Source: Rhodothermales bacterium (GTDB lineage Bacteria > Bacteroidota > Rhodothermia > Rhodothermales > Bin80). From it: a stretch of DNA of 64,000 bases. A program made the translations under genes and the position numbers. The stretch spans positions 35,264 to 99,263 of the forward strand of contig JANQES010000073.1 in NCBI GenBank assembly GCA_028278205.1, given 5' to 3'. The notes beneath the pieces are model-generated. The model was not told where the DNA came from. It ran no database searches and saw only the letters and a list, made by a program, of their open reading frames with translations. Position 1 is the stretch's first letter, and each line of letters opens with the position of its first letter. Of the stretch, positions 8,405 through 17,819 are shown one piece after another.

Positions 8405-8638
8405 CTATGCCATAACCCCTTTGCCGGCGAGCACCGAGCGAATCATGCCAACCGAGAGCATCTCAACGGCGTCATCCGGGTCGAGGGTGACGCCGAACTC
8501 GTCCTGGAGCGCCATGATCAGGTGAATATGGGCTATCGACGTCCAGCTTCCGATGGTATCCGGGTTGTCGGCGTCGGTAAGGCCCTCAGCCGGTACACCA
8601 AAGACCTGGCTGACAACCTGGGCTACGCGGTCAGGCAT
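8405..8638 (-). CDS. Acyl carrier protein, FkbH-associated type
   Basis: A small acidic protein (77 residues) with the carrier-protein four-helix pattern. The likely phosphopantetheine Ser is Ser34 in SWTSIAHIHLI; the usual Asp-Ser-Leu core is Thr-Ser-Ile here. The following helix matches carrier proteins that partner FkbH enzymes (W-x-S-[LIM]-x-H-[IV]-x-L). Its ATG lies inside the end of the FkbH gene (8-base overlap), which strongly links the two. Confidence 0.85.
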   Translation of the reverse strand: MPDRVAQVVSQVFGVPAEGLTDADNPDTIGSWTSIAHIHLIMALQDEFGVTLDPDDAVEMLSVGMIRSVLAGKGVMA

Positions 8639-10448
8639 AGGATTCTTCGTGTTGAGATACGACGCGGATGAAGCCGGGCACGGAGATCGGGTTGGTCTTC
8701 AAAGGCAACCGCCACCATTGCCCGGCCTCGTCTGTAGGCTGAAACTGGTGCCGCGCATAGAACCCGGCGACCTGTTTATTTTTTGCGGTAGGAATATACT
8801 CACCGAGCACCTCTGTTGCACCGCGCGCGCCAAGGTGTTGCAAAAGCAGGCTCAGCAACGCCGTTTCGGCCTGCCGCCCCAATACCCGACAACTCAGCAG
8901 CAACGAATCGATACGCCATAGCCCGCGCTCCTGGGGCAGGCCGATGGCTACGCCGATCAAGCCGTTGTCGCCAAACCGATCCTTCAACCGCATCCAGAGT
9001 GCAATGCCTCCACGGCGTATCATATCCTGGAGGTCCGCGCCCGTATGCCGGCGTGTGGTCAGGTTGAACTGGTTGGTCTTGCCCAGCAGTTGTACGACGC
9101 GCGGCAGCGTAGCCGGGTCCACGAGCCCCACGGTAGCGACCATCTCCAAACCGGTCAGAAAATCCTCGACAGACCCGGCTTGCGTTTGAAACTGCACGCG
9201 TTGCCGGCTCTGCTGAACCATCCGGGAGCGCCGGCGATCTTCGTCGGAAATCAGGAGCGGGTCGAACACCCCGGATTCTTCGAGGGCGCGTATGTACAAC
9301 AGGGGCTCTTCGGGCACGTCGATAACCGAAACCTGAGGCAGTTGCCCCTGCACGAACGCCCGTTCGACGGGATTATCGTCGAAAAATGCCAGGGCGTCGA
9401 GCCCGATGTTCAACACCTCGGCGATGGCCCGAAGGCTTCCGGCTTTGTCTTGCCAGTGAATCTGCACAGCGGCAAAGTCGTCGAGCCGGAGCACCATGTC
9501 AGCGTGTTGTTCGAAGACCTGGCGGACGTCTTCTTCATTGTTTTTACTGGCGATGGCAAGCAAAAGGCCCTGATCCCGCAGCGAGCGCAGCCGCTGCTGA
9601 AAGTGTTTGAACACATTGCCCGGATAACTCTCGCCGAGTTGAATGCCCCCGATCCCGTCCTCGCCCAGGATACCGCCCCAGAGCGTATTGTCCAGGTCGA
9701 GCACGAGGCATTTGCACGGCGGCCTCAACAGCGCCCGCAGATACCGGGCCAGGCGGCAACCCAGCGCCCGCTGCGCCTCCGATCCGAAGGGAATCCGCGC
9801 CATGTAGAGCAACTTGAGGTCATACCAGCGTTCGAGGCCTACCTCGGTGGTCAGGCGCGCATAATCAAACACGTAGACCTCCGGCTGAGCCCGGCAGACG
9901 GCGTTGACGCCCTCGTTGGCCTGCCCTACCATCACACTCTGGGCCACGTCGAGGCCGGCATCGGCAAACCGGGCGTCAAGGCGCAGCGGCTGGGCAAAAT
10001 TAAACAGCAGCACCAGGGCCGGGCTATGCTGCCTGATGCCGTCGATCAAGCCCTGGAGGCGTTGCTGCACCTCGGCGCGCGCGCGCGCGATGCTTTCGGG
10101 AGTATGCCCGGCGTAGGCCTGGGTGAGAGCAGGCGCCATGTCTTCGAGACGCAGCGCCAGCACAATCACTTCGGGGTCGAAGCGATAGAGCGCACTGTTG
10201 GGGTCGAGGATCTCGGTTTCGAACTGGTTGAACGGCCCGAATTGCACCGTCGGGCGCAGCCCGCGCCGGGCGGCTTCGACCACCAGATACGGTTTCACCG
10301 TTTCGGCGGTGAAGCTGCTCAACACGAAGACGCGCACCGGGCGCAGGGCTTGCCCCTCGCCGGCTTCGAGGCGCCGAGCCGCACTGAGGTAAGCCCCGTA
10401 GGTCGGCGCCAACGTCTCTAACTCTTGCAAGAAGGCGTCAGTAGTCAT
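8631..10448 (-). CDS. FkbH-like HAD-family glyceryl transferase/phosphatase
   Basis: FkbH-type enzymes take the glyceryl group of 1,3-bisphosphoglycerate, remove the phosphate and load it on a carrier protein. The HAD domain carries CLVLDLDNTLWGGILGEDG with Asp251 and Asp253 as nucleophile and acid/base. An SGNH-like N-terminal region (about residues 1-235) and a GNAT-like C-terminal region complete the usual 600-residue architecture. The gene overlaps the ACP gene by 8 bases and follows the TylF-like methyltransferase by 12 bases. In polyketide loci the product is methoxymalonyl-ACP precursor; here a glyceryl- or lactyl-type sugar modification is more likely (inference). Confidence 0.92.
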   Translation of the reverse strand: MTTDAFLQELETLAPTYGAYLSAARRLEAGEGQALRPVRVFVLSSFTAETVKPYLVVEAARRGLRPTVQFGPFNQFETEILDPNSALYRFDPEVIVLALRLEDMAPALTQAYAGHTPESIARARAEVQQRLQGLIDGIRQHSPALVLLFNFAQPLRLDARFADAGLDVAQSVMVGQANEGVNAVCRAQPEVYVFDYARLTTEVGLERWYDLKLLYMARIPFGSEAQRALGCRLARYLRALLRPPCKCLVLDLDNTLWGGILGEDGIGGIQLGESYPGNVFKHFQQRLRSLRDQGLLLAIASKNNEEDVRQVFEQHADMVLRLDDFAAVQIHWQDKAGSLRAIAEVLNIGLDALAFFDDNPVERAFVQGQLPQVSVIDVPEEPLLYIRALEESGVFDPLLISDEDRRRSRMVQQSRQRVQFQTQAGSVEDFLTGLEMVATVGLVDPATLPRVVQLLGKTNQFNLTTRRHTGADLQDMIRRGGIALWMRLKDRFGDNGLIGVAIGLPQERGLWRIDSLLLSCRVLGRQAETALLSLLLQHLGARGATEVLGEYIPTAKNKQVAGFYARHQFQPTDEAGQWWRLPLKTNPISVPGFIRVVSQHEESYA

Positions 10449-10460
10449 GAGAGCGCTCCG

Positions 10461-11198
10461 CTATACAAGCTTGATGGCAACACGATGACCGTACCGGGAG
10501 GTTACGATGACTTCATACGGCCCCTGGTAGGCGGCAAAGAAGTCGAAAAAGGCACGAAAGACGTGGGTCGGGTGTTCCAGGGTGCAAAAATCGTCGAAGA
10601 TCAACACATCCCCTTTTTGTAAGGCGGGCCACAGCGTGGTCAGCACGTAAAGCGTCGAACTGTACAAGTCGGCATCGAGATGGACGACGTTGGCGCCGGC
10701 CCAGGTGTGGCGCGCGAGATATGCCGGCAACGTGTCTTTAAAGAGCCCTACCTCGAAGCTACACCGTGGATCGTCAAAGGCAGGCGGCTTGCCTTGCTGG
10801 CCGAACGTGCCCTGCGGCATATCGTCCCAATCTTCCGGTAAGCCGGTAAAGGTGTCGAAGCCTACGAAGCGCGCAGCGGGGTCGGAATTATGATCGAGCC
10901 ACCACCGGAACGTGGTCCCCCCTGCCACGCCAAACTCCATATACCGAATCGCCCCGTCGAGCTTTAGCTTGTCCAGCAGGTAGGCAAAAAGATCTTCCCG
11001 CTCCGGCCCCACCTCAAGCGCCCTGTGCCGGCTCATCCATCTGGACATTCTGGAAAGGTAGACCATCTTTTCCAGAACGCGTGCCAGCCCGGCAGGAAAC
11101 ACCCCATGCAGCCTCATCCGAAAAAAAAGAGGACGAACCTTATCTCCTTTTTTCAATAAACGGATCAGGTGACGCTTCAGCCCCATTTCGACGATCAA
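10461..11198 (-). CDS. TylF/MycF-like sugar O-methyltransferase
   Basis: SAM- and metal-dependent methyltransferase resembling macrocin O-methyltransferases, 245 residues. The SAM-binding motif is EFGVAGGTT (residues 88-96), followed by FDTFTGLPE, and the metal-binding acidic residues are in HLDADLYSST (173-182) and FDDF (201-204). It probably methylates a hydroxyl of a glycan sugar. Its start overlaps the GT4 stop by 4 bases. Confidence 0.85.
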   Translation of the reverse strand: MIVEMGLKRHLIRLLKKGDKVRPLFFRMRLHGVFPAGLARVLEKMVYLSRMSRWMSRHRALEVGPEREDLFAYLLDKLKLDGAIRYMEFGVAGGTTFRWWLDHNSDPAARFVGFDTFTGLPEDWDDMPQGTFGQQGKPPAFDDPRCSFEVGLFKDTLPAYLARHTWAGANVVHLDADLYSSTLYVLTTLWPALQKGDVLIFDDFCTLEHPTHVFRAFFDFFAAYQGPYEVIVTSRYGHRVAIKLV

Positions 11199-12280
11199 GC
11201 CGGACGGCCGTGCTTCGCCAGAGCCCGGCGGTATACGTCAATTACTTTTTCGGCCAACACCGTCCCATCGAGGTCGCGGATCAACTCCCGCGAGGCCAGG
11301 CGTCTGGGGTGTTTTAAAACCGTCAGTAAGGCATCGGCCAGCACCTCGGGCGCGCTGCTTTCGCAAAGCACACAGCCTTCTATGGCGCCGATGCGTTCGC
11401 GCACGTCGCCGACGTTCACCGAGACGACGGGTAAATTACACGCCAGGGCCTCTTTGACCACATTGGGAGACCCTTCCTGAAACGACGTAAGCAACAACAC
11501 ATCGCAGGCGTTCATGAACAGCGGAACGCGGGCGCTCGGCTGCCCGGTAAGCACCACCAGTTCCGCATCTATAGAAGCCGCAGCCCGTTCGAAAGCACGC
11601 TCGGCCAGGGAAAAGCGTTTCTGTTCGTTGTCGGGGTTGCCGACAAAAAGCACCAGCGGTTTGTCCGGGGGCAAAGCCAGTTGGATGCGCGCCTGTTGCC
11701 GGTCGATGGGGCGAAACACGGTAAAGTCGATGCCACTGGGAATAACGTGGTAGTACCGCCGGGGAAGCTTCTCACCGAGATGACGCGACACGACGATCAC
11801 CTCGTCGGCCAGCAGCGAGAGCACCCAACTGACGGAGCGGAGCGTCCAAATTTTTAAGCGCATGCTCATCGAAGCCGTGAGTACGCCTTGCACGTCGCTG
11901 CCGCCGTAGGTGATCACGACGGGCACTTTCCGTTGCGCCCGCCCGACCAGGCCGCACTGCCCGAACCGAGCATGGACGACATCGTACGGAGCCTGCCGCA
12001 GCCGCGCATGCAACTGGCGGATGGCGCGCAGGTACGCGAAAAAGCTCCATCCGCCTGTATACGTGAAAACATCTACGTCGAGGCCGTGGGCTCTGAGCGA
12101 TTCTATCTCCCGTCCAACAAACGGCGCACTCTTCGCCTCGTCGGTCTCAGACCACTGCGTCGTCACAAACAAAATACGTAAAGGGCGAGGGCTGGCTTCA
12201 GGGTTGTCAGCGTTCACGCCTGGCGTTTTTAATCCGTTCATCCGCCGGTGGTCTGTTCGCGCGCCAGATATGAAGGCCAT
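11195..12280 (-). CDS. GT4-family glycosyltransferase
   Basis: GT-B fold retaining glycosyltransferase. The N-terminal domain opens with LRILFVTTQWSETDE and the C-terminal domain has the nucleotide-sugar motif LLLTSFQEGSPNVVKEALAC with the conserved E-x7-E. The ATG at 12280 is 4 bases after the upstream stop; an ATG at 12241 (MNGLKTPGV) is an alternative. Acts in the cytoplasm on the lipid-linked repeat unit; sugar specificity unknown. Confidence 0.88.
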   Translation of the reverse strand: MAFISGARTDHRRMNGLKTPGVNADNPEASPRPLRILFVTTQWSETDEAKSAPFVGREIESLRAHGLDVDVFTYTGGWSFFAYLRAIRQLHARLRQAPYDVVHARFGQCGLVGRAQRKVPVVITYGGSDVQGVLTASMSMRLKIWTLRSVSWVLSLLADEVIVVSRHLGEKLPRRYYHVIPSGIDFTVFRPIDRQQARIQLALPPDKPLVLFVGNPDNEQKRFSLAERAFERAAASIDAELVVLTGQPSARVPLFMNACDVLLLTSFQEGSPNVVKEALACNLPVVSVNVGDVRERIGAIEGCVLCESSAPEVLADALLTVLKHPRRLASRELIRDLDGTVLAEKVIDVYRRALAKHGRPA

Positions 12281-12284
12281 TACG

Positions 12285-13514
12285 TTACCGGGAGGCGGGG
12301 ACGTTTTTGAGGAACGCCACGAACTGCCGGGCGATGGTCTCGCGATTGTAGTGCACCTCAACAAAACAACGCGCATTCCGGCCCTGCCGGCGTCGCAGGT
12401 CTTCGTCCTGATACAATCGTTGCATGGCCTGAGCCAGCGCGGCGGCGTCTTCCGGTGTTACACAAAGGCCCGCGTCGGCAGCTTCGACGAGGCGTGTGGC
12501 CTCACCGGCAGGGGCGCTCAAGAGGATCGGCACGCCGGCGCCCATGGCTTCGAACATTTTTGAAGGCAGCGCCCCACGCAGGGTCGGGTTATCTTGCAGC
12601 GATACCAGCGCCACGTCCCACAGGGAGATCAGCCCCGGCATACGATCCTGGGGTTGGACCGGGAAAAAACGCACATTATCGAGCTTTTTCTCTCGCGCAA
12701 GGCGTTCGAGGGCGGCCTTCTCCGGGCCATCCCCAAAAAAAACGACTACAATCTCCGGGCACTCTCGGAGATAAACGCCGGCCTCTACGGCGTAGTGTAA
12801 CGCCTGCGCCGGGCCGTGTAGCCCGCCGTAGCCCACCACAAACCGATCCTCCAGGCCGAATGCGCGCCGCAGCCCCTCATCACGCTTTTCCGGGCCGTAC
12901 CGGGTCAGATCGGTTCCATTGGTCAATAGATGGACGACCTCGCGCGGCACGTACTGCCGGATGTGCTCGACAATGCCTTGCGTCTGCCCGGTGATCAGAT
13001 CGGCCCGGCGGTAGAGCCATCGCTCCAGCCGTTCGGCGCTCCGGATCATGACCGGGTTGGTGACCACGTTGAGTTCTACAGCCGCCCTGGGCCATAGATC
13101 GGCGACGTTAAGCAGAAACCGCGCCCGCTTCACCCTGGCCAATACGTAGCCTGTGACGCCTAAAAATAGCGGCGGCGACTCGGTGAACAGCACGTCGGCC
13201 CGCGGCAGGCGAATCAGGCCGAAGACCAGGGCGCTGAAGACGAACGAGAAGTAGGTCCACAACCGGGGTACCACACCGCGGCTTCGGGTGGCGAAAATCC
13301 AGCTTCGATGCACAGAAATGCCGTCGATGACTTCGTGGTGATACGCCTTCCGCTTGTAGCCGTCGAAGATCTCGCCGGCCAGATAGTTGGGCATGGCCGT
13401 CAGCACGGTCACCTCGTGCCCCATGGCGGCGAGCCGTTTTGCCAGATCCGACAGCCGATTCTGCGGCGCACCGATCTCCGGGGGATAATATTGGGTGAGG
13501 ATACCAATGCGCAT
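12285..13514 (-). CDS. GT4-family glycosyltransferase, WbuB-like
   Basis: GT-B glycosyltransferase of 409 residues opening MRIGILTQYYPPEIGAPQNR, typical of the WbuB/WcaI group that often adds FucNAc or a deoxy sugar. The C-terminal donor site contains PSKMFEAMGAGVPILLSAPAGEA. I placed the start at the ATG at 13514 because the preceding 42 residues in frame do not resemble the family. A 41-base gap separates it from the SGNH gene. Confidence 0.9.
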   Translation of the reverse strand: MRIGILTQYYPPEIGAPQNRLSDLAKRLAAMGHEVTVLTAMPNYLAGEIFDGYKRKAYHHEVIDGISVHRSWIFATRSRGVVPRLWTYFSFVFSALVFGLIRLPRADVLFTESPPLFLGVTGYVLARVKRARFLLNVADLWPRAAVELNVVTNPVMIRSAERLERWLYRRADLITGQTQGIVEHIRQYVPREVVHLLTNGTDLTRYGPEKRDEGLRRAFGLEDRFVVGYGGLHGPAQALHYAVEAGVYLRECPEIVVVFFGDGPEKAALERLAREKKLDNVRFFPVQPQDRMPGLISLWDVALVSLQDNPTLRGALPSKMFEAMGAGVPILLSAPAGEATRLVEAADAGLCVTPEDAAALAQAMQRLYQDEDLRRRQGRNARCFVEVHYNRETIARQFVAFLKNVPASR

Positions 13515-13555
13515 CGGCTGCCCCCTCGCCTGCCCCGAACCGTTATCCCCGGAAA

Positions 13556-14689
13556 TCACCGTTCTGAATCGACCCAACGCCGCAGCAATTCGGACTCCAA
13601 GACGGATCCGCTGACCACTTCGTGGCCCCGCGCATTCCAATGATTATCATAGGAAAATTCGAACCGGCTGCCATCGATTCGATGCTGCCCCTCGAAGATG
13701 GTTTGCATATCGATGACGTGATAGTCTCTGGCCCTTGCCTCGGCTATAAACGCCCTGCGCATCACGTCGAAAAAGCTCCCCTGCGCCGCCGCGAGCTGTG
13801 CATCTTCATAAAGATGAGGGCGCATTCCGTCTACGACGAACCCGATGCGCGACGGCGGCAGACCGGACCGGGCCGGGAGCTGCTCTAAGAAGGCGTCTAC
13901 GGCGCGTTTTGAATCAAGCACACGAGCGGTATCGGCCTCGGCAAGGGTATTGCCTACGTAGCGTTGCGCCTCGCTGACGGACGCGTCGTTTTGCCGCCTC
14001 TGAGCCACGACGCCTTGTATCTGAAGATTACCCACGATATAGCGGGCGAGCGCAAAGGTGCGGAAGAATTTCTTCAGCGGGCTCGGGGCAAAATCGACGC
14101 GCGTAAGGACTAACTCGCCCCGGGCATCCGGGGTGAAGAGGTGATACCCGCGTCTCGTGCTGTACCTGGCAAGGCTCTCGTCAAAGTCATTTCCGGCCAC
14201 CACAATCACCAGGGCGTCGGGCTTAAACGTACGCCGGACGTAGTCACTGTAGAACAGATATTGGCTAAGCGGAGCCCCGGACACGGCGAAGGAGTAAACG
14301 CGCGCGCGCGGCCCGAAATGCGCGGCCAGCCGTCCGGTCAATGTTTCTTCGAAAGGCACCATAAAAGCCTCCACATAACTATCGCCTACAACGGCCAGCA
14401 ACGGGGTCGTGGACGTCGTATCATAATCCTGATCATTAACAAATCCGAAGTTATTGATCGTGATCTGATTGACCTGTCTGAAATTCCACCCCTTCGACCA
14501 GGTGAACGTCCTTTTCGGCCTGTAGCGCAATACGGGATCCTCGGCATTGACGGCAAGCCGTTTCTGGGCGTCGGTAACGGGCAGAAAGCGCAGCACGACT
14601 TCCAGGGCGACAAAAGCCACGAAAAAGCCCATCAACACCAATAAAGCATTGGTCAGGACCTGCTTACCTTTTCCTTCTAGCCCAGACAC
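13556..14689 (-). CDS. Membrane-anchored SGNH/GDSL hydrolase-like protein
   Basis: One N-terminal membrane segment (about residues 12-34) then a periplasmic SGNH domain. Visible blocks are VVGDSYVEAF (block I Ser), VVAGNDFDES (block III Asn) and SYDNHWNARGH (block V Asp-x-x-His). This layout is found in AlgX/AlgJ/PatB-like O-acetyltransferases and in esterases of polysaccharide loci. It lies between two GT4 genes and overlaps the upstream one by 13 bases. A role in adding or removing acetyl groups on the exported glycan is inferred. Confidence 0.75.
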   Translation of the reverse strand: MSGLEGKGKQVLTNALLVLMGFFVAFVALEVVLRFLPVTDAQKRLAVNAEDPVLRYRPKRTFTWSKGWNFRQVNQITINNFGFVNDQDYDTTSTTPLLAVVGDSYVEAFMVPFEETLTGRLAAHFGPRARVYSFAVSGAPLSQYLFYSDYVRRTFKPDALVIVVAGNDFDESLARYSTRRGYHLFTPDARGELVLTRVDFAPSPLKKFFRTFALARYIVGNLQIQGVVAQRRQNDASVSEAQRYVGNTLAEADTARVLDSKRAVDAFLEQLPARSGLPPSRIGFVVDGMRPHLYEDAQLAAAQGSFFDVMRRAFIAEARARDYHVIDMQTIFEGQHRIDGSRFEFSYDNHWNARGHEVVSGSVLESELLRRWVDSER

Positions 14690-15849
14690 GCCGAATAGGT
14701 CTCCATGAGATCGTCGATATACCGTTCGATCCGGTAGTGCTTATTCAACCGTGCCCGCCCGGCGCGGCCCATCTGCCGGGCCGTCTGTGGATCGTCGAGC
14801 AAAGACAGTATCGAGCGGGCCAGCGCTTCGGGATCGCCCGGAGGCACCACCAGGCCCGTGTGTCCATGCTGAACCACGTCGCCGGAATCGCCTACGTCGG
14901 TTACGACGCAGGGTTTTTCCCAGAACATGTACTCCAAGACCACGTTGGGCATTCCCTCGAAGCGGGAAGACAACACGCCGACGTCGAAGTCCCTGGCCAG
15001 CCAGGCCGCATCGGGGCGCTGGGGAATCAGGAAGAACCGGCCGGCCAGCTTATGTTGCTCGATAAAGGCCGCCACGTCGTCCCGGTAAGACCCCGAGCCG
15101 ATGATGCAAAAGACCGCGTCCGGACGTTTTTCCATGACAAGTACGGCGGCGCGAGCCAGCGTAAGCGGGTCTTTGTTGGCTTTGAGTTTGCCGATCAACC
15201 CGACGAGGGGCCGCTCTGGGTGCAGCCCCAGTTCCGTCCTGAGCGAGGATGCCGGGTGTGGCGGGTGCGCCATGCGGTCGAAATCGAACCCGTTGACAAT
15301 CACGGCGAGGCGGTCCGGCGCGACCCGGCACTGCTCTTCGAGGAAGCGCCGTCCCCGGTGTGAGTTGCAGATGATCTTATCCTTGAGCCGCCACAACAAC
15401 CGCTCGGCATAAAACACCCTCTGGGCCGGCATACGCACGTTGTTGAAGGACGAGATGAACACGGGCGTCCTGGCCAGCCGGCTTGCCAGGCAAGCATAAA
15501 TTCCTGAAAGCACATCGAAGGCATGGACCACGTCGGGCCGATACCGCCGGCAGACCCTGTAGACATGCTGCATACGACGGATGCGGCGACCGGACTGGCT
15601 CTGCATGGGCATCACCGTTATGCCGGCCTCACGCAATACGGCTTCCCATTCTCCCCCCTCAATGGCAACGACGACGCCGCAGACCTCGACCCGGTTTGGA
15701 TCCAGGTTCGTCAAGAGTTCCACGAGTCGCTTTTCCTGCCCTCCCAGGCCGAGTTGGTTGATCACAAAAAGCACGCGAATGGGCTCGGGCACGCGCTGTT
15801 TCGGCGCATGCTCTGCCTTCGTGCTCGAATGGGTGTCTTGCGCCAGCAT
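14677..15849 (-). CDS. GT4-family glycosyltransferase
   Basis: GT-B enzyme of 390 residues. The N-terminal acceptor domain has IRVLFVINQLGLGGQEKRL, a glycine-rich GT4 motif; the C-terminal domain has LSSRFEGMPNVVLEYMFWEKP with the two donor-binding Glu residues. It starts 3 bases after the stop of asnB. The final 13 bases overlap the SGNH gene. Specificity unknown. Confidence 0.9.
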   Translation of the reverse strand: MLAQDTHSSTKAEHAPKQRVPEPIRVLFVINQLGLGGQEKRLVELLTNLDPNRVEVCGVVVAIEGGEWEAVLREAGITVMPMQSQSGRRIRRMQHVYRVCRRYRPDVVHAFDVLSGIYACLASRLARTPVFISSFNNVRMPAQRVFYAERLLWRLKDKIICNSHRGRRFLEEQCRVAPDRLAVIVNGFDFDRMAHPPHPASSLRTELGLHPERPLVGLIGKLKANKDPLTLARAAVLVMEKRPDAVFCIIGSGSYRDDVAAFIEQHKLAGRFFLIPQRPDAAWLARDFDVGVLSSRFEGMPNVVLEYMFWEKPCVVTDVGDSGDVVQHGHTGLVVPPGDPEALARSILSLLDDPQTARQMGRAGRARLNKHYRIERYIDDLMETYSACLG

Positions 15850-15852
15850 AGA

Positions 15853-17781
15853 TCACATCACGCTCTTTTCCGCCACAGGCGCTCGCCCGGCCAGTTCCTT
15901 CGTATCGCCATCGAGGAATTGCCGGCACCAGGCCTCGAAGAAGAGCAAGCGCCACAGCACGTGGCTCAAATCACGACCGCGTCCGTTTCGCATCCAGGCA
16001 AAGAGTTGGGGTACGGCCTTCGTGTCGTAGAAGCCCCGGGCCCGGCTTTCAGAGGACGAGAAATAGCGTTCGATTCGGTCGAGCGTCTTGCCCTGAAACC
16101 ACACGGACAGCGGCACGCCAAAGCCGTGTTTTTTGTGATCGAGAGCCGCCCGAGGAAGCTTCTTTTCGGCGATATGCCGGATGATGCGCTTTCCACGACC
16201 GCCGGCCAGGTGTTGCCGCGCGGGAATACGCGCAGCCAGTTCTACCAGGCGATAGTCTAACAACGGACAGCGCACCTCGATGGAATGCGCCATCGACGCT
16301 CGATCCACCTTCACCAGAATATCATTGGAAAGATAAAGCTTAAAATCGAGGTACTGTAGACGCGAAAGCGGGTCGAGGTGCGCCGCCTGGCGCGCAAGCT
16401 CGTAGAGGAAATCGGTAATCTCTTCCTCGCTCCGACGCCACGGCGACGCCAGCGGAAACAGATTGAGCGGATCTCCAGGGAAGACGGTATGCGTTGCATA
16501 GCGTTTCCAGGTTGGCATGGCAGCACGCCGCGCCCGTTGATGCGTCAGGCTGTGCACGGGTGTCACGCCCGCAAGCGCGCTGAAGAGCGCCGCGCGGATC
16601 GGGGGTGGGATGCGGTCGAGCCAGGCAGCTTCATGTGCTGTCAGATATCGTCTGTAGCCTGCAAATATCTCGTCGCCGCCATCGCCCGAGAGAAACACCG
16701 TGGCCTCTTTGGAGGCGGCCTTACACAGGTAGTACGTAGGCACCGCCGAAGCGTCGGCAAAGGGTTCCTCGTAGTGCCATACGAGTTCGGGTAAAACGTC
16801 CAGGGCGTCGGGCTCAAGCCGGGTGACGCAGTGCGCGAGGTGGTAGCGTCCCGCCACGCTCGCTGCGACGCCAGACTCGTCCCATGGCTGTTCGTCAAAG
16901 CCCACGGTGAAGGCGATCAGGTCCTCTCGCGCATGAGACGCCACAGCCAGCGCGGTGATCAGGCTGCTGTCGAGCCCGCCGCTCAAGAACGTCCCGACCG
17001 GCACATCGCTCACCAGGCGGCGGGCCACGGCGTCGGCAAGGAGGTCTTCTACCTCTTCGGCCCACTGCGCGTCACTACGCCCCGGCAGCGGATCGAACGC
17101 TAGCTGCCAGTAAGGACGCTGGATCGCCTCTTCGGATCGTTCGAAATGGACTTCGAGATAGTGGCCGGGCTGGAGCTTCTTGATGTCCTTGAAAATCGTC
17201 CTCGGCGCCGGGACGTAGTTGAAACAGAAGTACTGGTTCAAAGCCAGTTCATCGACTTCAGGCTTGATTTGCCCGGCGGTGATGACACTTTTTATCGTGG
17301 AAGCAAAGACGAATTTTTCGCGATCCTGCGTATAGAGCAAGGGCTTCTGGCCTGCTCGATCCCGGGCAAGCAGCAGCTTCCGGCCTCGCAGATCTAAAAA
17401 GGCCAGCGCAAACATGCCGTTGATGCGAGCCAGCCCCGAGGCCCCATGCCGCCGAAGCCAGTAGAGCAGCACTTCCGCATCCCCGGTGGATTCAAACCGT
17501 TCTCCGGCAGCTTCCAGTTCTGCGCGCAGGTCGAGGTAATTATAGATTTCGCCGTTGAAGATTATCCACGCGCTGCCGTCCCGTGTGCGCATGGGCTGAT
17601 GCCCTTTGGGGCTTAGATCCAGGATAGACAGGCGGCGGAACCCGAGGCCCCACTGCACGCCGGCCTCGACGCCCCGGTCGTCGGGTCCTCGATACACCAT
17701 CAAATCGGTCGCCGCTTCGAGCGAAACAAGGTCGACCGGCGGCGCTTCTTCAAAGGTGAGCACACCAACAATTCCGCACAT
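15853..17781 (-). CDS. asnB: Asparagine synthetase B-like, glutamine-hydrolysing
   Basis: N-terminal class II glutamine amidotransferase with Cys2 as nucleophile (MCGIVGVL) and RGPDDRG near residue 31, followed by an ATP-pyrophosphatase domain with SGGLDSS at 267-273. Length (642) is normal. Such enzymes are frequent in O-antigen and exopolysaccharide clusters, where they may amidate a uronic acid of the glycan rather than aspartate. Because ugd and a UDP-HexNAc dehydrogenase lie in the window, a uronamide product is plausible (inference). Confidence 0.92.
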   Translation of the reverse strand: MCGIVGVLTFEEAPPVDLVSLEAATDLMVYRGPDDRGVEAGVQWGLGFRRLSILDLSPKGHQPMRTRDGSAWIIFNGEIYNYLDLRAELEAAGERFESTGDAEVLLYWLRRHGASGLARINGMFALAFLDLRGRKLLLARDRAGQKPLLYTQDREKFVFASTIKSVITAGQIKPEVDELALNQYFCFNYVPAPRTIFKDIKKLQPGHYLEVHFERSEEAIQRPYWQLAFDPLPGRSDAQWAEEVEDLLADAVARRLVSDVPVGTFLSGGLDSSLITALAVASHAREDLIAFTVGFDEQPWDESGVAASVAGRYHLAHCVTRLEPDALDVLPELVWHYEEPFADASAVPTYYLCKAASKEATVFLSGDGGDEIFAGYRRYLTAHEAAWLDRIPPPIRAALFSALAGVTPVHSLTHQRARRAAMPTWKRYATHTVFPGDPLNLFPLASPWRRSEEEITDFLYELARQAAHLDPLSRLQYLDFKLYLSNDILVKVDRASMAHSIEVRCPLLDYRLVELAARIPARQHLAGGRGKRIIRHIAEKKLPRAALDHKKHGFGVPLSVWFQGKTLDRIERYFSSSESRARGFYDTKAVPQLFAWMRNGRGRDLSHVLWRLLFFEAWCRQFLDGDTKELAGRAPVAEKSVM

Positions 17782-17819
17782 ACAGAAAATTCCTTTGAAA
17801 AATCGTTACCTGGAATACC

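Noticed and set aside
9045..10421. Plus-strand frame of 458 residues
   Set aside because: Antisense to the FkbH-like gene, which has clear HAD motifs on the other strand.
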